Shown here: positions 26,756-34,456 of the stretch, one piece after another
Layout: every line of letters begins with the position of its first letter
Numbering within the stretch: position 1 is the first letter of the stretch
From: Chloroflexota bacterium
GTDB lineage: Bacteria > Chloroflexota > UBA11872
Length of the DNA: 64,000 nt
Direction: 5' to 3'
NCBI GenBank assembly: GCA_022826485.1
Contig: JAJDUU010000035.1
Location: 124,001-188,000, forward strand
The notes under the pieces: generated by a model
Databases searched by the model: none
What the model was told of the DNA's origin: nothing
The model's input: only the letters and a program-made list of their open reading frames with translations
Position numbers and translations under genes: made by a program

Positions 26756-28661
26756 CTACTCCACCGACGAATCCCTGGGCGACGCGCTGCGGGAATATTT
26801 CGCGGCGGAAGCCCCCTCGCTGCGCGCGCCCATGAGCCTTTGGGACGCCCTGGAGGAACGTCTCGACGAGCCCCGGCGCATGCCGCGGATACGACGCAAG
26901 GTTCTGGCCGCCGCCTCGCGCTATTGGATCCCCACGCTGGCGACCGGCGGAGCGGTCGCGGCGGGCGCCGTGCTGGCGGTCTGGGCAAGCACGGCCAACC
27001 TTGGCGAACCACAAGTCGTCGAGAAGATCGTGACCGTGGAGGTCATCAAGGAGATTCCGGTCGAAACGGTGGTGACGAAGGAGGTGATCAAGGAGGTCCC
27101 GGTCGAGACGGTGGTCAGGCGGGAAGTCGTCAAGGAAGTCGCGGTCGAGAAGATCGTCGCGGCGCCGTCGACGGGATCGCGCTCTGCGGCTCAAGCCGCT
27201 CCTCCCTCCGCTGCCCGACCGGCTGACACGACCTTCCAGGACAACCGGCGGCAGCCGGTAGTCGCGACCGCCGACGACGCGGTTTCGACCTTCAGCCTGG
27301 ACACCGACCGCACGTCGTACCAGCTCGCGCTCACCTGGGCGCGGCAGGGCTACGACATCGAGCCGGACTCGGTGCGGGCCGAGGAGTGGATCAACGCGTT
27401 CAACTACCAGTACGCGCCTCCTGCCGACGAGTGGGGCTTTGCGATCACCAGCGATGTCGTCGCGCATCCGCTGGATGAGCGCAAGCATCTCGTCCGGCTC
27501 GGGTTCCAGGCGGCGGAGGTGGCGGACGACCGCCCGCTCAATGTGACGCTGGTGCTCGACGCCTCGGGCTCGATGCGTGATGGCAATCGGGTGTGGATCG
27601 CCCGCGCGGCGGCGGAGGCCATTCGCCAGAGCCTGCGCCCGCAGGACCGGGTGGCGGTGGTGCACTTCACCACCGACGTGATCCATCACCTGACGGTTGA
27701 GCATCAGGGGCCGGACGACCCGTCGGTGGCCTCGTCCATTGCGCGGTTGGCGCCGCATGACAGCACCAACGTGCAGGCGGGGCTGGATCTGGGCGTGCGG
27801 CTGGCGCACGAGGCGCGGTTGGAACGCCCCGACGCCCATAACTACGTCATCCTGATGTCGGACGGCGTGGCCAATGTGGACGCCACCAACCCGTTCGCGA
27901 TCCTGGAGTCAGCCCATGACCGGGACGCCGGCAATCCGCTGCGGCTCATCACCGTGGGCGTGGGCATCAACAACTACAACGACGTGTTGTTGGAGCAGTT
28001 GGCGCAGCACGGCAACGGCTGGTACCGGTATCTCGATGACACCGACCAGGCGCGGGCCACGTTCAGCCGGGCGAACTGGCTGGCGCTGTCCACGCCGTTC
28101 GCCGACCAGACGCGGGCCCAGGTGACCTGGGATCCCGACGTGGTGAAGTCGTGGCGGATCATCGGGTACGAGAACCGGGTGACGTCGGACGCGAGCTTCG
28201 CGGAGGACCGCAAGGAGTTCGCGGAGCTGCCCTCGGGCACGGCGACGACGGTGTTCTACGAGGTGGAGCTGCACGACGGCGTGCGCGGAGGCGACGACCT
28301 GAAGCTCGGCAAGGTGGAGCTGCGCTGGGTGGTGCCGGACACGGGTCAATCGCGCAGCCAGCAGGTCGAGGTGACGGGACGCGATCTCGGCTTCGACAAC
28401 GCCGGCGTGGATCCGCTGCTGCGATTGGGCGGCATCGTGGCGCTGTCGGCGGACCGCTACAGCAGCCTGCCGCGAGGCGGGGAGGATAGTCCCGCCGGAG
28501 TCTCCACCGACCTGGCCATCCTGCAGGAAGAGCTGGGAGCGCTGGCCGGTCCGCTGGGCGGGTTGGACGCCTACCGGGACTTCCGCTTCCTGCTGGAACG
28601 CATGGCGGAGCGGGCCTACTCGCAGGCCCCGCCGGAAACCCCCTCCGGCTACAGCCGCTAG
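26745..28661 (+). CDS. Membrane-anchored VWA-domain protein, probable anti-sigma partner
   Basis: A 638-aa protein read in overlap with the sigma gene. The cytoplasmic part (about 1-65) resembles an anti-sigma N-terminus without a zinc motif. A transmembrane segment follows (about 65-85), then three degenerate repeats of a V-E-x-I/V-K-E-x-P-V-E-T-V unit (about 88-130), then a linker. The YfbK-like part has FSLDTDRTSYQLA, a VWA domain with MIDAS motif D272-A-S-G-S276, and a C-terminal DUF3520-like region. It probably senses an extracytoplasmic ligand and releases the sigma factor; this is inference. A strong terminator follows. Confidence 0.8.
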   Translation: MAPNYSTDESLGDALREYFAAEAPSLRAPMSLWDALEERLDEPRRMPRIRRKVLAAASRYWIPTLATGGAVAAGAVLAVWASTANLGEPQVVEKIVTVEVIKEIPVETVVTKEVIKEVPVETVVRREVVKEVAVEKIVAAPSTGSRSAAQAAPPSAARPADTTFQDNRRQPVVATADDAVSTFSLDTDRTSYQLALTWARQGYDIEPDSVRAEEWINAFNYQYAPPADEWGFAITSDVVAHPLDERKHLVRLGFQAAEVADDRPLNVTLVLDASGSMRDGNRVWIARAAAEAIRQSLRPQDRVAVVHFTTDVIHHLTVEHQGPDDPSVASSIARLAPHDSTNVQAGLDLGVRLAHEARLERPDAHNYVILMSDGVANVDATNPFAILESAHDRDAGNPLRLITVGVGINNYNDVLLEQLAQHGNGWYRYLDDTDQARATFSRANWLALSTPFADQTRAQVTWDPDVVKSWRIIGYENRVTSDASFAEDRKEFAELPSGTATTVFYEVELHDGVRGGDDLKLGKVELRWVVPDTGQSRSQQVEVTGRDLGFDNAGVDPLLRLGGIVALSADRYSSLPRGGEDSPAGVSTDLAILQEELGALAGPLGGLDAYRDFRFLLERMAERAYSQAPPETPSGYSR

Positions 28662-28667
28662 CCCGTT

Positions 28668-28702
28668 CGGCGCCTGCCGGTCAGCCCGACCGGCAGGCGC
28701 CG
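28668..28702. terminator. Stem-loop terminator between convergent genes
   Basis: A perfect 15-bp stem (CGGCGCCTGCCGGTC at 28668-28682 against 28688-28702) with a 5-base loop lies 6 bp after the VWA gene stop and 20 bp before the end of the opposing NIPSNAP gene. It lacks a T run. It could end transcription from both sides. Confidence 0.6.
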
Positions 28703-28721
28703 TTCAGGGCCCTGGTCGGTC

Positions 28722-29045
28722 TTACGGCAGCGGCGAATAGTCCGTCGGTTCGAGGAAGCGGTTGTGGATGCGGGCCACGATCTGCCCGTCGGCTTCCGTC
28801 TCGGCCCGGAGTTGCAGCCACTCGGGATCGCTGACGAAGGCGCCCCACTTCCGCTCGCGGTCGGCCATGTCCGCGAAGCGCGTCAGATACACCAGCCGGT
28901 CGCTGCGGCCCACGACCTCGTGCCAGAACCCGACCACCTCCACGCCGTGCCGCTCGAAGAAGCCCAGCGTATGCTCGCGAAAGCGCGCGTCGATGACCGG
29001 CATGCGGCCCGGAAGAATCTCGTAGATGCGCAACTCATACAGCAT
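28722..29045 (-). CDS. NIPSNAP family protein
   Basis: A 107-aa dimeric alpha-beta barrel protein of the NIPSNAP type. It starts MLYELRIYEILPGRM, with VYLTRFADMADRERKWGAF and a SDPEWLQLRAETE segment later. The frame continues upstream, but the ATG at 29045 gives the family's exact N-terminus. Bacterial members are often near catabolic enzymes, and no biochemical role is established. It is transcribed alone. Confidence 0.85.
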   Translation of the reverse strand: MLYELRIYEILPGRMPVIDARFREHTLGFFERHGVEVVGFWHEVVGRSDRLVYLTRFADMADRERKWGAFVSDPEWLQLRAETEADGQIVARIHNRFLEPTDYSPLP

Positions 29046-29132
29046 GGCGGATGGACCTCGGACGGCGAGCGCGCGGGAGCGTAGCATGGGGGCCGCGAGG
29101 ACCGGGCGGTTTCGTCGGAAGGGCGCGGGGAC

Positions 29133-29543
29133 ATGTACGCCATCGTGATCGGCTGCGGCCGCGCCGGGGCCGAGATCGCCGCCCGCATGGCCGCGGCGGG
29201 CGACTCGGTGGTCGTCATCGACCGCGACAGCCACGCGTTCCAGCGGCTGCCCGACGACTTTCCCGGCACCACGCTCGTGGGCACCGCCATTGACCTCGAC
29301 GTGCTGGAGTCCGCCGGCGTCGCCAGCGCCGACGTGCTCGTGGCGGCCACCTACGGCGACAACTCCAACCTCACCGCGGTCCAGCTGGCGCGCCTGAAAT
29401 ACGACGTCCCGCGCGTGATCGCCCGCGTCAAGGACCCCGTGCGCGCGCGCGTCTTCGCCGATCGCGGCATCGAGACCATCTGCTCCACGGACATCGTTGC
29501 CGGCGCGATCATGGACCGGCTGACCGGCTCTCCGGCGGCCTAG
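29133..29543 (+). CDS. TrkA-N (RCK) domain protein, short
   Basis: A 136-aa protein consisting of one RCK/TrkA-N nucleotide-binding domain: VIGCGRAGAEIAARM near the start, VVVIDRDSHAF, and DVLVAATYGDNSNLTAVQLA. Such domains gate potassium channels or transporters on binding NAD(H) or ATP. The TrkA-C domain is absent. It sits 2 bp ahead of a second TrkA protein. No TrkH/KtrB channel gene is in the window. Confidence 0.85.
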   Translation: MYAIVIGCGRAGAEIAARMAAAGDSVVVIDRDSHAFQRLPDDFPGTTLVGTAIDLDVLESAGVASADVLVAATYGDNSNLTAVQLARLKYDVPRVIARVKDPVRARVFADRGIETICSTDIVAGAIMDRLTGSPAA

Positions 29544-29545
29544 CC

Positions 29546-30217
29546 GTGTTCATCATCATCGCCGGCGGCGGCAAGGTGGGTGCCGCGCTGGCGCACGATC
29601 TGCCGCCCGGCGGGCACGAGATCGTCGTGCTCGAAAAAAACCGCCGCAAGGCGCAGGACCTGGAGGACGACCTCGGCGCCTCGGTCATTCCCCAGGACGC
29701 CTCCGAGGGCCGCTGGCTGTCGACGGCGGGCGTGGCGCGCGCCGACCTCGTGATCGCCGTCACCGGCGACGACGAGGACAACCTCGTCATTTGTCAGCTC
29801 GCCCGCGCGCTTTCCAATGGCCGGGCGCGCACCATCGCGCGTCTCAACAACCCCAAGAATCAAGACGCGTTTCGCCTGCTGGAAATCGAGGCCATCGTCA
29901 ACGCCACCGACCTTGTCATGAGCATGATCGAGCGCGGCCTGGGCGCGGCGTCGGTGGTGCATCTCATGCGGCTGCGCTCCGCGGGTCTCGAGCTCGTCGA
30001 GTTGACCGTGGCCAGTGAATCAGCCGCCGCCGGATCGTCGGTCGACGACCTGCAACTCGAGCAGCTGGGCGCCCGCATCGCCGTGGTGCTGCGCGGCGAC
30101 GACGCGCTGTTCACGTTCACCGATCTCGTGCTCAGGCCCGGCGATACGGTGGTGGCGGTGGTGGCTATCGCCAACGAGGGCGCCGTGCGCGCCCGCTTCG
30201 ACGCCGCCCGCTTCTAG
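29546..30217 (+). CDS. TrkA-like potassium uptake regulator
   Basis: A 223-aa protein with an RCK N domain (IIIAGGGKVGAALAHDL, then LEKNRRKAQDLE and TGDDEDNLVICQLA) and a C-terminal TrkA-C ligand domain (about 140-220). It starts at GTG 29546, two bases after the stop of the shorter TrkA-N protein. The pair probably forms a heteromeric gating ring for a potassium transporter encoded elsewhere, as in two-gene Ktr/Trk arrangements. The 100-bp repeat begins directly after its stop. Confidence 0.87.
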   Translation: MFIIIAGGGKVGAALAHDLPPGGHEIVVLEKNRRKAQDLEDDLGASVIPQDASEGRWLSTAGVARADLVIAVTGDDEDNLVICQLARALSNGRARTIARLNNPKNQDAFRLLEIEAIVNATDLVMSMIERGLGAASVVHLMRLRSAGLELVELTVASESAAAGSSVDDLQLEQLGARIAVVLRGDDALFTFTDLVLRPGDTVVAVVAIANEGAVRARFDAARF

Positions 30218-30218
30218 G

Positions 30219-30430
30219 GAAGCTTCTGAGTAAATCTGTAGGCCGCGCTTCAATCCCCCCATCCTAGCCTTCCCCCCAAGGGGGAAGGGACCGGAAGGAG
30301 GCTTAATTGGAGATTTCCTAGGAAAACTCGGAATCGGTCGTTAGACCGCGCCCCAATCCGTTCTACGGACCCTTCGACAGGCTCAGCGCCTGCCCCGTAC
30401 TAGATACGGGGGCGAACGGATTGGGGCGGC
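30219..30430. repeat. About 100-bp dispersed repeat, copy B, plus hairpin
   Basis: 30219-30320 duplicates 21595-21697, including the TTCCCCCCAAGGGGGAA palindrome. At about 30386-30411 there is a GCCTGCCCCGTA...GATACGGGG hairpin of the nested type. Together they fill the gene-free stretch 30218-30530. Confidence 0.8.
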
Positions 30431-30530
30431 TGATTGCCAGTGGCCCTGTGTGTTCAGTGACTCTTGACGCGCACCGCTCGCAGCCTTCGGCCAATGGTTC
30501 CGTGGACTGCTACCGGCGCGGCAGGGTGGC

Positions 30531-31202
30531 TTAGGCCGGCGCGGTCTCCTCGGGCGGCGCTTCCGCGACCTCGCCTTCCTCGCCGGGCTCGATCTCTACC
30601 TCGTCGAGGTCGAGCGCTTCTTCCTCGTCATCCTCGGCCTGCGCCCGCAGCACGTGGACCGAAATCACGGTTTCGGCGGCGTCGCCCACCGGCGTATACA
30701 CGCCGTCCGTCGCCCGCAGGTCGGCCACCACGACTTCGTCGCCCGGCTCCTCGAGGCCGGAGATATCGGCCACCAGGCCCGACGGGATCTCGGATGGCAG
30801 CGCGGCGATCTGCAGCGACGTGAGGGATTGAATGACCGTCACGCCCATCACCGCCGCGGCAGGCGCCGTCCCTTCCAGCTCGATTGCCACCTCGACCGTC
30901 ACGGGCTTGGTGAGATCCACGCGCCGGAAGGTCGCGTGCAGCAGGCGGTCGGTAATGATGTCCAGCTCGTAGTCGTCGAACAGCACCGCTTCGGTTGCGC
31001 CGTCGCACTCAAAGTCCAGCAGGCGACCGTCGGCGCCCTGCCGCACCAGCGTGGCCAGCGCGCGCTCATCCACCTGCACCGCCGTCGAGGGCTGGTTCGG
31101 CGTGACGAGATTGGCTGGGATCACTCCCGACTGCCGCAGTCGCTTGACGGCCCGGCCCTTCACGGTGCGCGGGGAAGCCTGGAGGCGTGGACGTTCAGGC
31201 AC
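30531..31202 (-). CDS. rplY: 50S ribosomal protein L25 (CTC/TL5 type)
   Basis: A 223-aa long-form L25. The N-terminal 5S-rRNA-binding domain begins with ERPRLQASPRTVKGRAVKRL and has SGVIPANLV in place of the usual GxIPAVLYG. The C-terminal TL5/CTC domain contains VDLTKPVTVEVAIEL. The tail from about 190 is strongly acidic (Glu/Asp/Ala/Pro-rich). In CTC proteins the extra domain is linked to general stress. No pth gene is adjacent. Confidence 0.92.
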   Translation of the reverse strand: MPERPRLQASPRTVKGRAVKRLRQSGVIPANLVTPNQPSTAVQVDERALATLVRQGADGRLLDFECDGATEAVLFDDYELDIITDRLLHATFRRVDLTKPVTVEVAIELEGTAPAAAVMGVTVIQSLTSLQIAALPSEIPSGLVADISGLEEPGDEVVVADLRATDGVYTPVGDAAETVISVHVLRAQAEDDEEEALDLDEVEIEPGEEGEVAEAPPEETAPA

Positions 31203-31389
31203 TCGGATTTCCTCTGGGATGGGTTCGGCGGTTTCGCCGGGAGCAGCGCGCGCGGCGCCAGCGGCTCACGCACGAGCCGCGCGCAGCACGAGTCTAGAAA
31301 CGCCGCCCCCTCGCGTCAACGCCCGATCGGCTTCACAAACGCCGGCATCGGGTGCGCTTGGCAATCTCGGACACCGACGAGGCGGTCGG

Positions 31390-34380
31390 CTAGCGCACCG
31401 TGAACGTCACCGGGTCCGACGCCGTCTGGTTGCCGGCCCGATCTGTCGCAATCGCTCGCAGGGTGTAGGTCCCCGGCTCGGCTGTCCAGCGCAGGCGGTA
31501 GGGGGCGCGTTGCACCTCGTCGATCACCTCGCCGTTCATCTCGTAGGCCACGGCCGCCAGCCCACCCGCGTCCTGCAGGGCCGCCGCCAGCTCGATCACT
31601 CCGGCCGAGCGCTCGTCGCCGTTGGCCAGGCCCGCCACCGCCACCGCCGGCGGCGTGTTGTCCACCACGAACCGCCGGAACACCAAGTCCTCGCGCCCGT
31701 TCGACGCGCGCACCACCAGGCGCAGCGTATAGGGGCCGTCGGGCAACTGACTGGTGTCGATGGCGCGCAGCGGGCCCTCCGTCACCGGGGTCGCGCCAAC
31801 CGTGCCGATGCGCACCCAGCTCCCGGGGGCAGGGCCGGCGCCGTAGCGCAGCTCGAACTCCGCAAACAGCGGTCCCGCCGCCGTTCCCTGGATTTCGAGC
31901 ACGCTGCGCACGCGCTCCTGCGGCAGCGGGCTGGTGATGGCGGCTCGCTCGGATGCCCCGGTCGGCGCCGTTCCCGCGACGAAGGCTTCCGGCGGCAGCC
32001 GCAGCGGTGAGTCGTCGTCCAGCGTCCGCTGCCACTCCTCGGCCTCCGCCGGCAGCACCACGAAGACTTGCTCCTCGGTTTCGTCCGGCGGCGTAGCTGG
32101 CGTGGCCAGCAGCCCCGTGGGCACGTGAATGGCAAACGGCTGATGCACCATGTCCCGCTGCACCGGCACGGTGCCCGCGAGGAAGAACTCCTCCCGCGTC
32201 TCCGGCGTGAACGGTGACGGCAACAGGCCCGAGAGCGCGTCGATCTCCTGCACCACGACCGTTGCCGGCTGCGGCCACTCCAGCGCCGGCTGGCCCTCCA
32301 GCGCGGCCGTCATGAACCGTTGCCAGATGGGCGCGGCCCCGCGCACGCCGGTCACGTCGTCCATGGGCGTCCCGTCGGCGTTGCCCACCCACACGCCCGT
32401 CACCAGCTGGGGCGTATAGCCCACCGTCAGCGCGTCGCGCGTATCCTCGGTCGTTCCCGTCTTGGCGGCCGCCCGCCGGTCGGGCAGCTGGAGATTGCGC
32501 CGCGTCTCACCGAAGCCGAGCACCCGCGCGCGCTCGTCGCTCAGGATCGACGTCACCAAGAACGCCAGACCGGGACTGATGACCTGGGTCGAGGCAATGC
32601 GAGTCGGCGTTTCGGAAACGTCGGCCAGCACCCGCGCGCTGCAGCCGTCGTCCCCGAGCTGCTCAACCACCCGGCCCTGCGCGTCCAGAATGCAGAGGAT
32701 GCCCGTGGGCGCCACCGCCCGGCCCTCGTTGGCGAAGACGCCGTAGGCGCTGGTCAGCTCGATCAACCGCACCTCGTTCGAGCCCAGCGCGAGGGCCGGT
32801 CCGATGCGCGACGGATCCGTCAGCGTCGTAATCCCCAGCTGCTCCGCCATATCCACGGTTGGCTCGAGCCCCGCGAACAGCTGGGTGCGCACCGCCGGGA
32901 TGTTCAGCGAGCTGCCCAGCGCCGTGCGCAGGCTCACCGGGCCGCTGAACCGCTCGCTGTAGTTGCGCGGCGCGTACGGCTCCTGTCCCACGATCGGCAC
33001 GATCGTCGGGATGTCCAGCAGCATGGTGGCCGGCGAGTAGCCCCGCCGCAGCGCGCTGGCGTAGGTGATGGGCTTGAACGCCGACCCCGGCTGCCGCGGC
33101 GCCAGCGTGACGTTTACCTGGCCGTCGATGGCCACGTCGTTGAAATCGAGGCTGCCGACCATGGCCACGACCTCGCCGGTCCCCGGCCGCACCGCCACCA
33201 GCGCCGCGTTGGTCACCGTCTGGTCCGCCAGCGTGGCGACGTGCTCTCGCGCCGCCGTCTCGGCCTGCTCTTGCAGGTCCAGGTCCAGCGTGGTGATGAT
33301 GCGCCAGCCCTGCCAGCTCACGTCCGGTCCGTAGCGGGCTTGGACTTCATCCAGCACAAAGCGGAAGAAGTGCGGCGCGCGCACCTCAGCCGGCTGCGGC
33401 GGCATGATGGTGATGACTTCGCGTCGCGCCGCCTCGACCCGCGCCGGGGGCGCGAGACCGGTTTCCTCCAGCCGGTCCAGGACCCGCAGCTGCTCCCGCC
33501 GCGCCGCCTCCGGGTCGGCGTGCGGGTTGTCGGTGGCGGGAGACCGCAGGATGCCCGCCAGCAGCGCGGCCTCCGCCAGGGTCACCTCACGCAGCGGCTT
33601 GCCGAAATAGGTGCGCGCCGCCGCCGCCACGCCGTAGCTCAGGCTGCCGTAGTAATTCTGATTCAGGTAGAGGCCCAGGATCTCGTCCTTCGAGAACCGC
33701 TCGCTGAGTTGCCAGGCCAGCACGGCTTCCTTGACCTTGCGCTCCACCGTCTCCTCGGGCGTGAGCAGCACGTTCTTGACCAGCTGCTGCGTGATCGTGC
33801 TGGCCCCGGAGACGATTTCGCCGCCGGTGAAGTTCTGCCACAGCGCGCGCACGATGGCGCGCAGCTCAACGCCGGGGTTCTCGTAGAAGGTGGCGTCTTC
33901 CGCCGCGATCACCGCGGCCTTCACATCGGCGGGAATGGCCTCCGGCGGCACGAGCGTCCGCCGGCCCTGGCCCAGCAGCTCGCCGAGCGGACGACCGCGC
34001 CGGTCGACGATGGTGGTGGTTTGGAAGAGGCCAGAGCCGACGTCCAGGATCTCCTCGACCTCGGGGACGTCCGTCAACAGCGTGCTGGCGGCCGCGGCGG
34101 CCGCTGCCGCGCCGCTGGCCGCGACAACCGCGAGCACCAGCGTGGACGCGATGATGGCCGCCGCCGCGCCGCCCGCCAGCAGCCAAACCCACGGCCCGAC
34201 CGGGGCGCGCGAGCGCCGCGGTTTCACGAGCGAACTCCGCGCGAGGCGCGCCCGCGCCTTCGGATCGACAGGGCGGCCGGCGGAGGGCCGCATCCGCGAG
34301 CTACGCACCCGCACCAGCCTTACTCTCGAATGTCGCCATTCTAAGCGTGCGCGTTGCCGCCCCTCGTTACGCCGGTCCAC
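31390..34380 (-). CDS. Bifunctional class A penicillin-binding protein (PBP1A-like)
   Basis: A 996-aa peptidoglycan synthase. Order: basic cytoplasmic tail, transmembrane segment (about 63-90), GT51 glycosyltransferase with catalytic E161 (AAEDATFYENPGV) and GASTITQQLVKN, then a transpeptidase. The transpeptidase motifs are SAFK (S433), SLN and K640-TG. After about 780 comes a linker and an Ig/bacterial-surface-like region ending in GTYTLRAIATDRAGN. The EDxxFxxHxG motif has Asn where His is usual. An ATG 29 codons later (34293) is an alternative start. It implies peptidoglycan in this organism. Confidence 0.92.
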   Translation of the reverse strand: MDRRNEGRQRARLEWRHSRVRLVRVRSSRMRPSAGRPVDPKARARLARSSLVKPRRSRAPVGPWVWLLAGGAAAAIIASTLVLAVVAASGAAAAAAAASTLLTDVPEVEEILDVGSGLFQTTTIVDRRGRPLGELLGQGRRTLVPPEAIPADVKAAVIAAEDATFYENPGVELRAIVRALWQNFTGGEIVSGASTITQQLVKNVLLTPEETVERKVKEAVLAWQLSERFSKDEILGLYLNQNYYGSLSYGVAAAARTYFGKPLREVTLAEAALLAGILRSPATDNPHADPEAARREQLRVLDRLEETGLAPPARVEAARREVITIMPPQPAEVRAPHFFRFVLDEVQARYGPDVSWQGWRIITTLDLDLQEQAETAAREHVATLADQTVTNAALVAVRPGTGEVVAMVGSLDFNDVAIDGQVNVTLAPRQPGSAFKPITYASALRRGYSPATMLLDIPTIVPIVGQEPYAPRNYSERFSGPVSLRTALGSSLNIPAVRTQLFAGLEPTVDMAEQLGITTLTDPSRIGPALALGSNEVRLIELTSAYGVFANEGRAVAPTGILCILDAQGRVVEQLGDDGCSARVLADVSETPTRIASTQVISPGLAFLVTSILSDERARVLGFGETRRNLQLPDRRAAAKTGTTEDTRDALTVGYTPQLVTGVWVGNADGTPMDDVTGVRGAAPIWQRFMTAALEGQPALEWPQPATVVVQEIDALSGLLPSPFTPETREEFFLAGTVPVQRDMVHQPFAIHVPTGLLATPATPPDETEEQVFVVLPAEAEEWQRTLDDDSPLRLPPEAFVAGTAPTGASERAAITSPLPQERVRSVLEIQGTAAGPLFAEFELRYGAGPAPGSWVRIGTVGATPVTEGPLRAIDTSQLPDGPYTLRLVVRASNGREDLVFRRFVVDNTPPAVAVAGLANGDERSAGVIELAAALQDAGGLAAVAYEMNGEVIDEVQRAPYRLRWTAEPGTYTLRAIATDRAGNQTASDPVTFTVR

Positions 34381-34456
34381 CGCCGCTGGGCCTTAAGCTG
34401 GCAGTCGCCGTGAGCGGCGATCGAAGGGGCAGGCTGCGTCAATTGAGGCCGGGTAA

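Noticed and set aside
32320-34344. 674-codon frame antisense to the penicillin-binding protein
   Set aside because: Composition is that of a reverse-complement shadow (Arg/His/Gly-rich); PBP motifs SxxK, SxN and KTG are on the minus strand.
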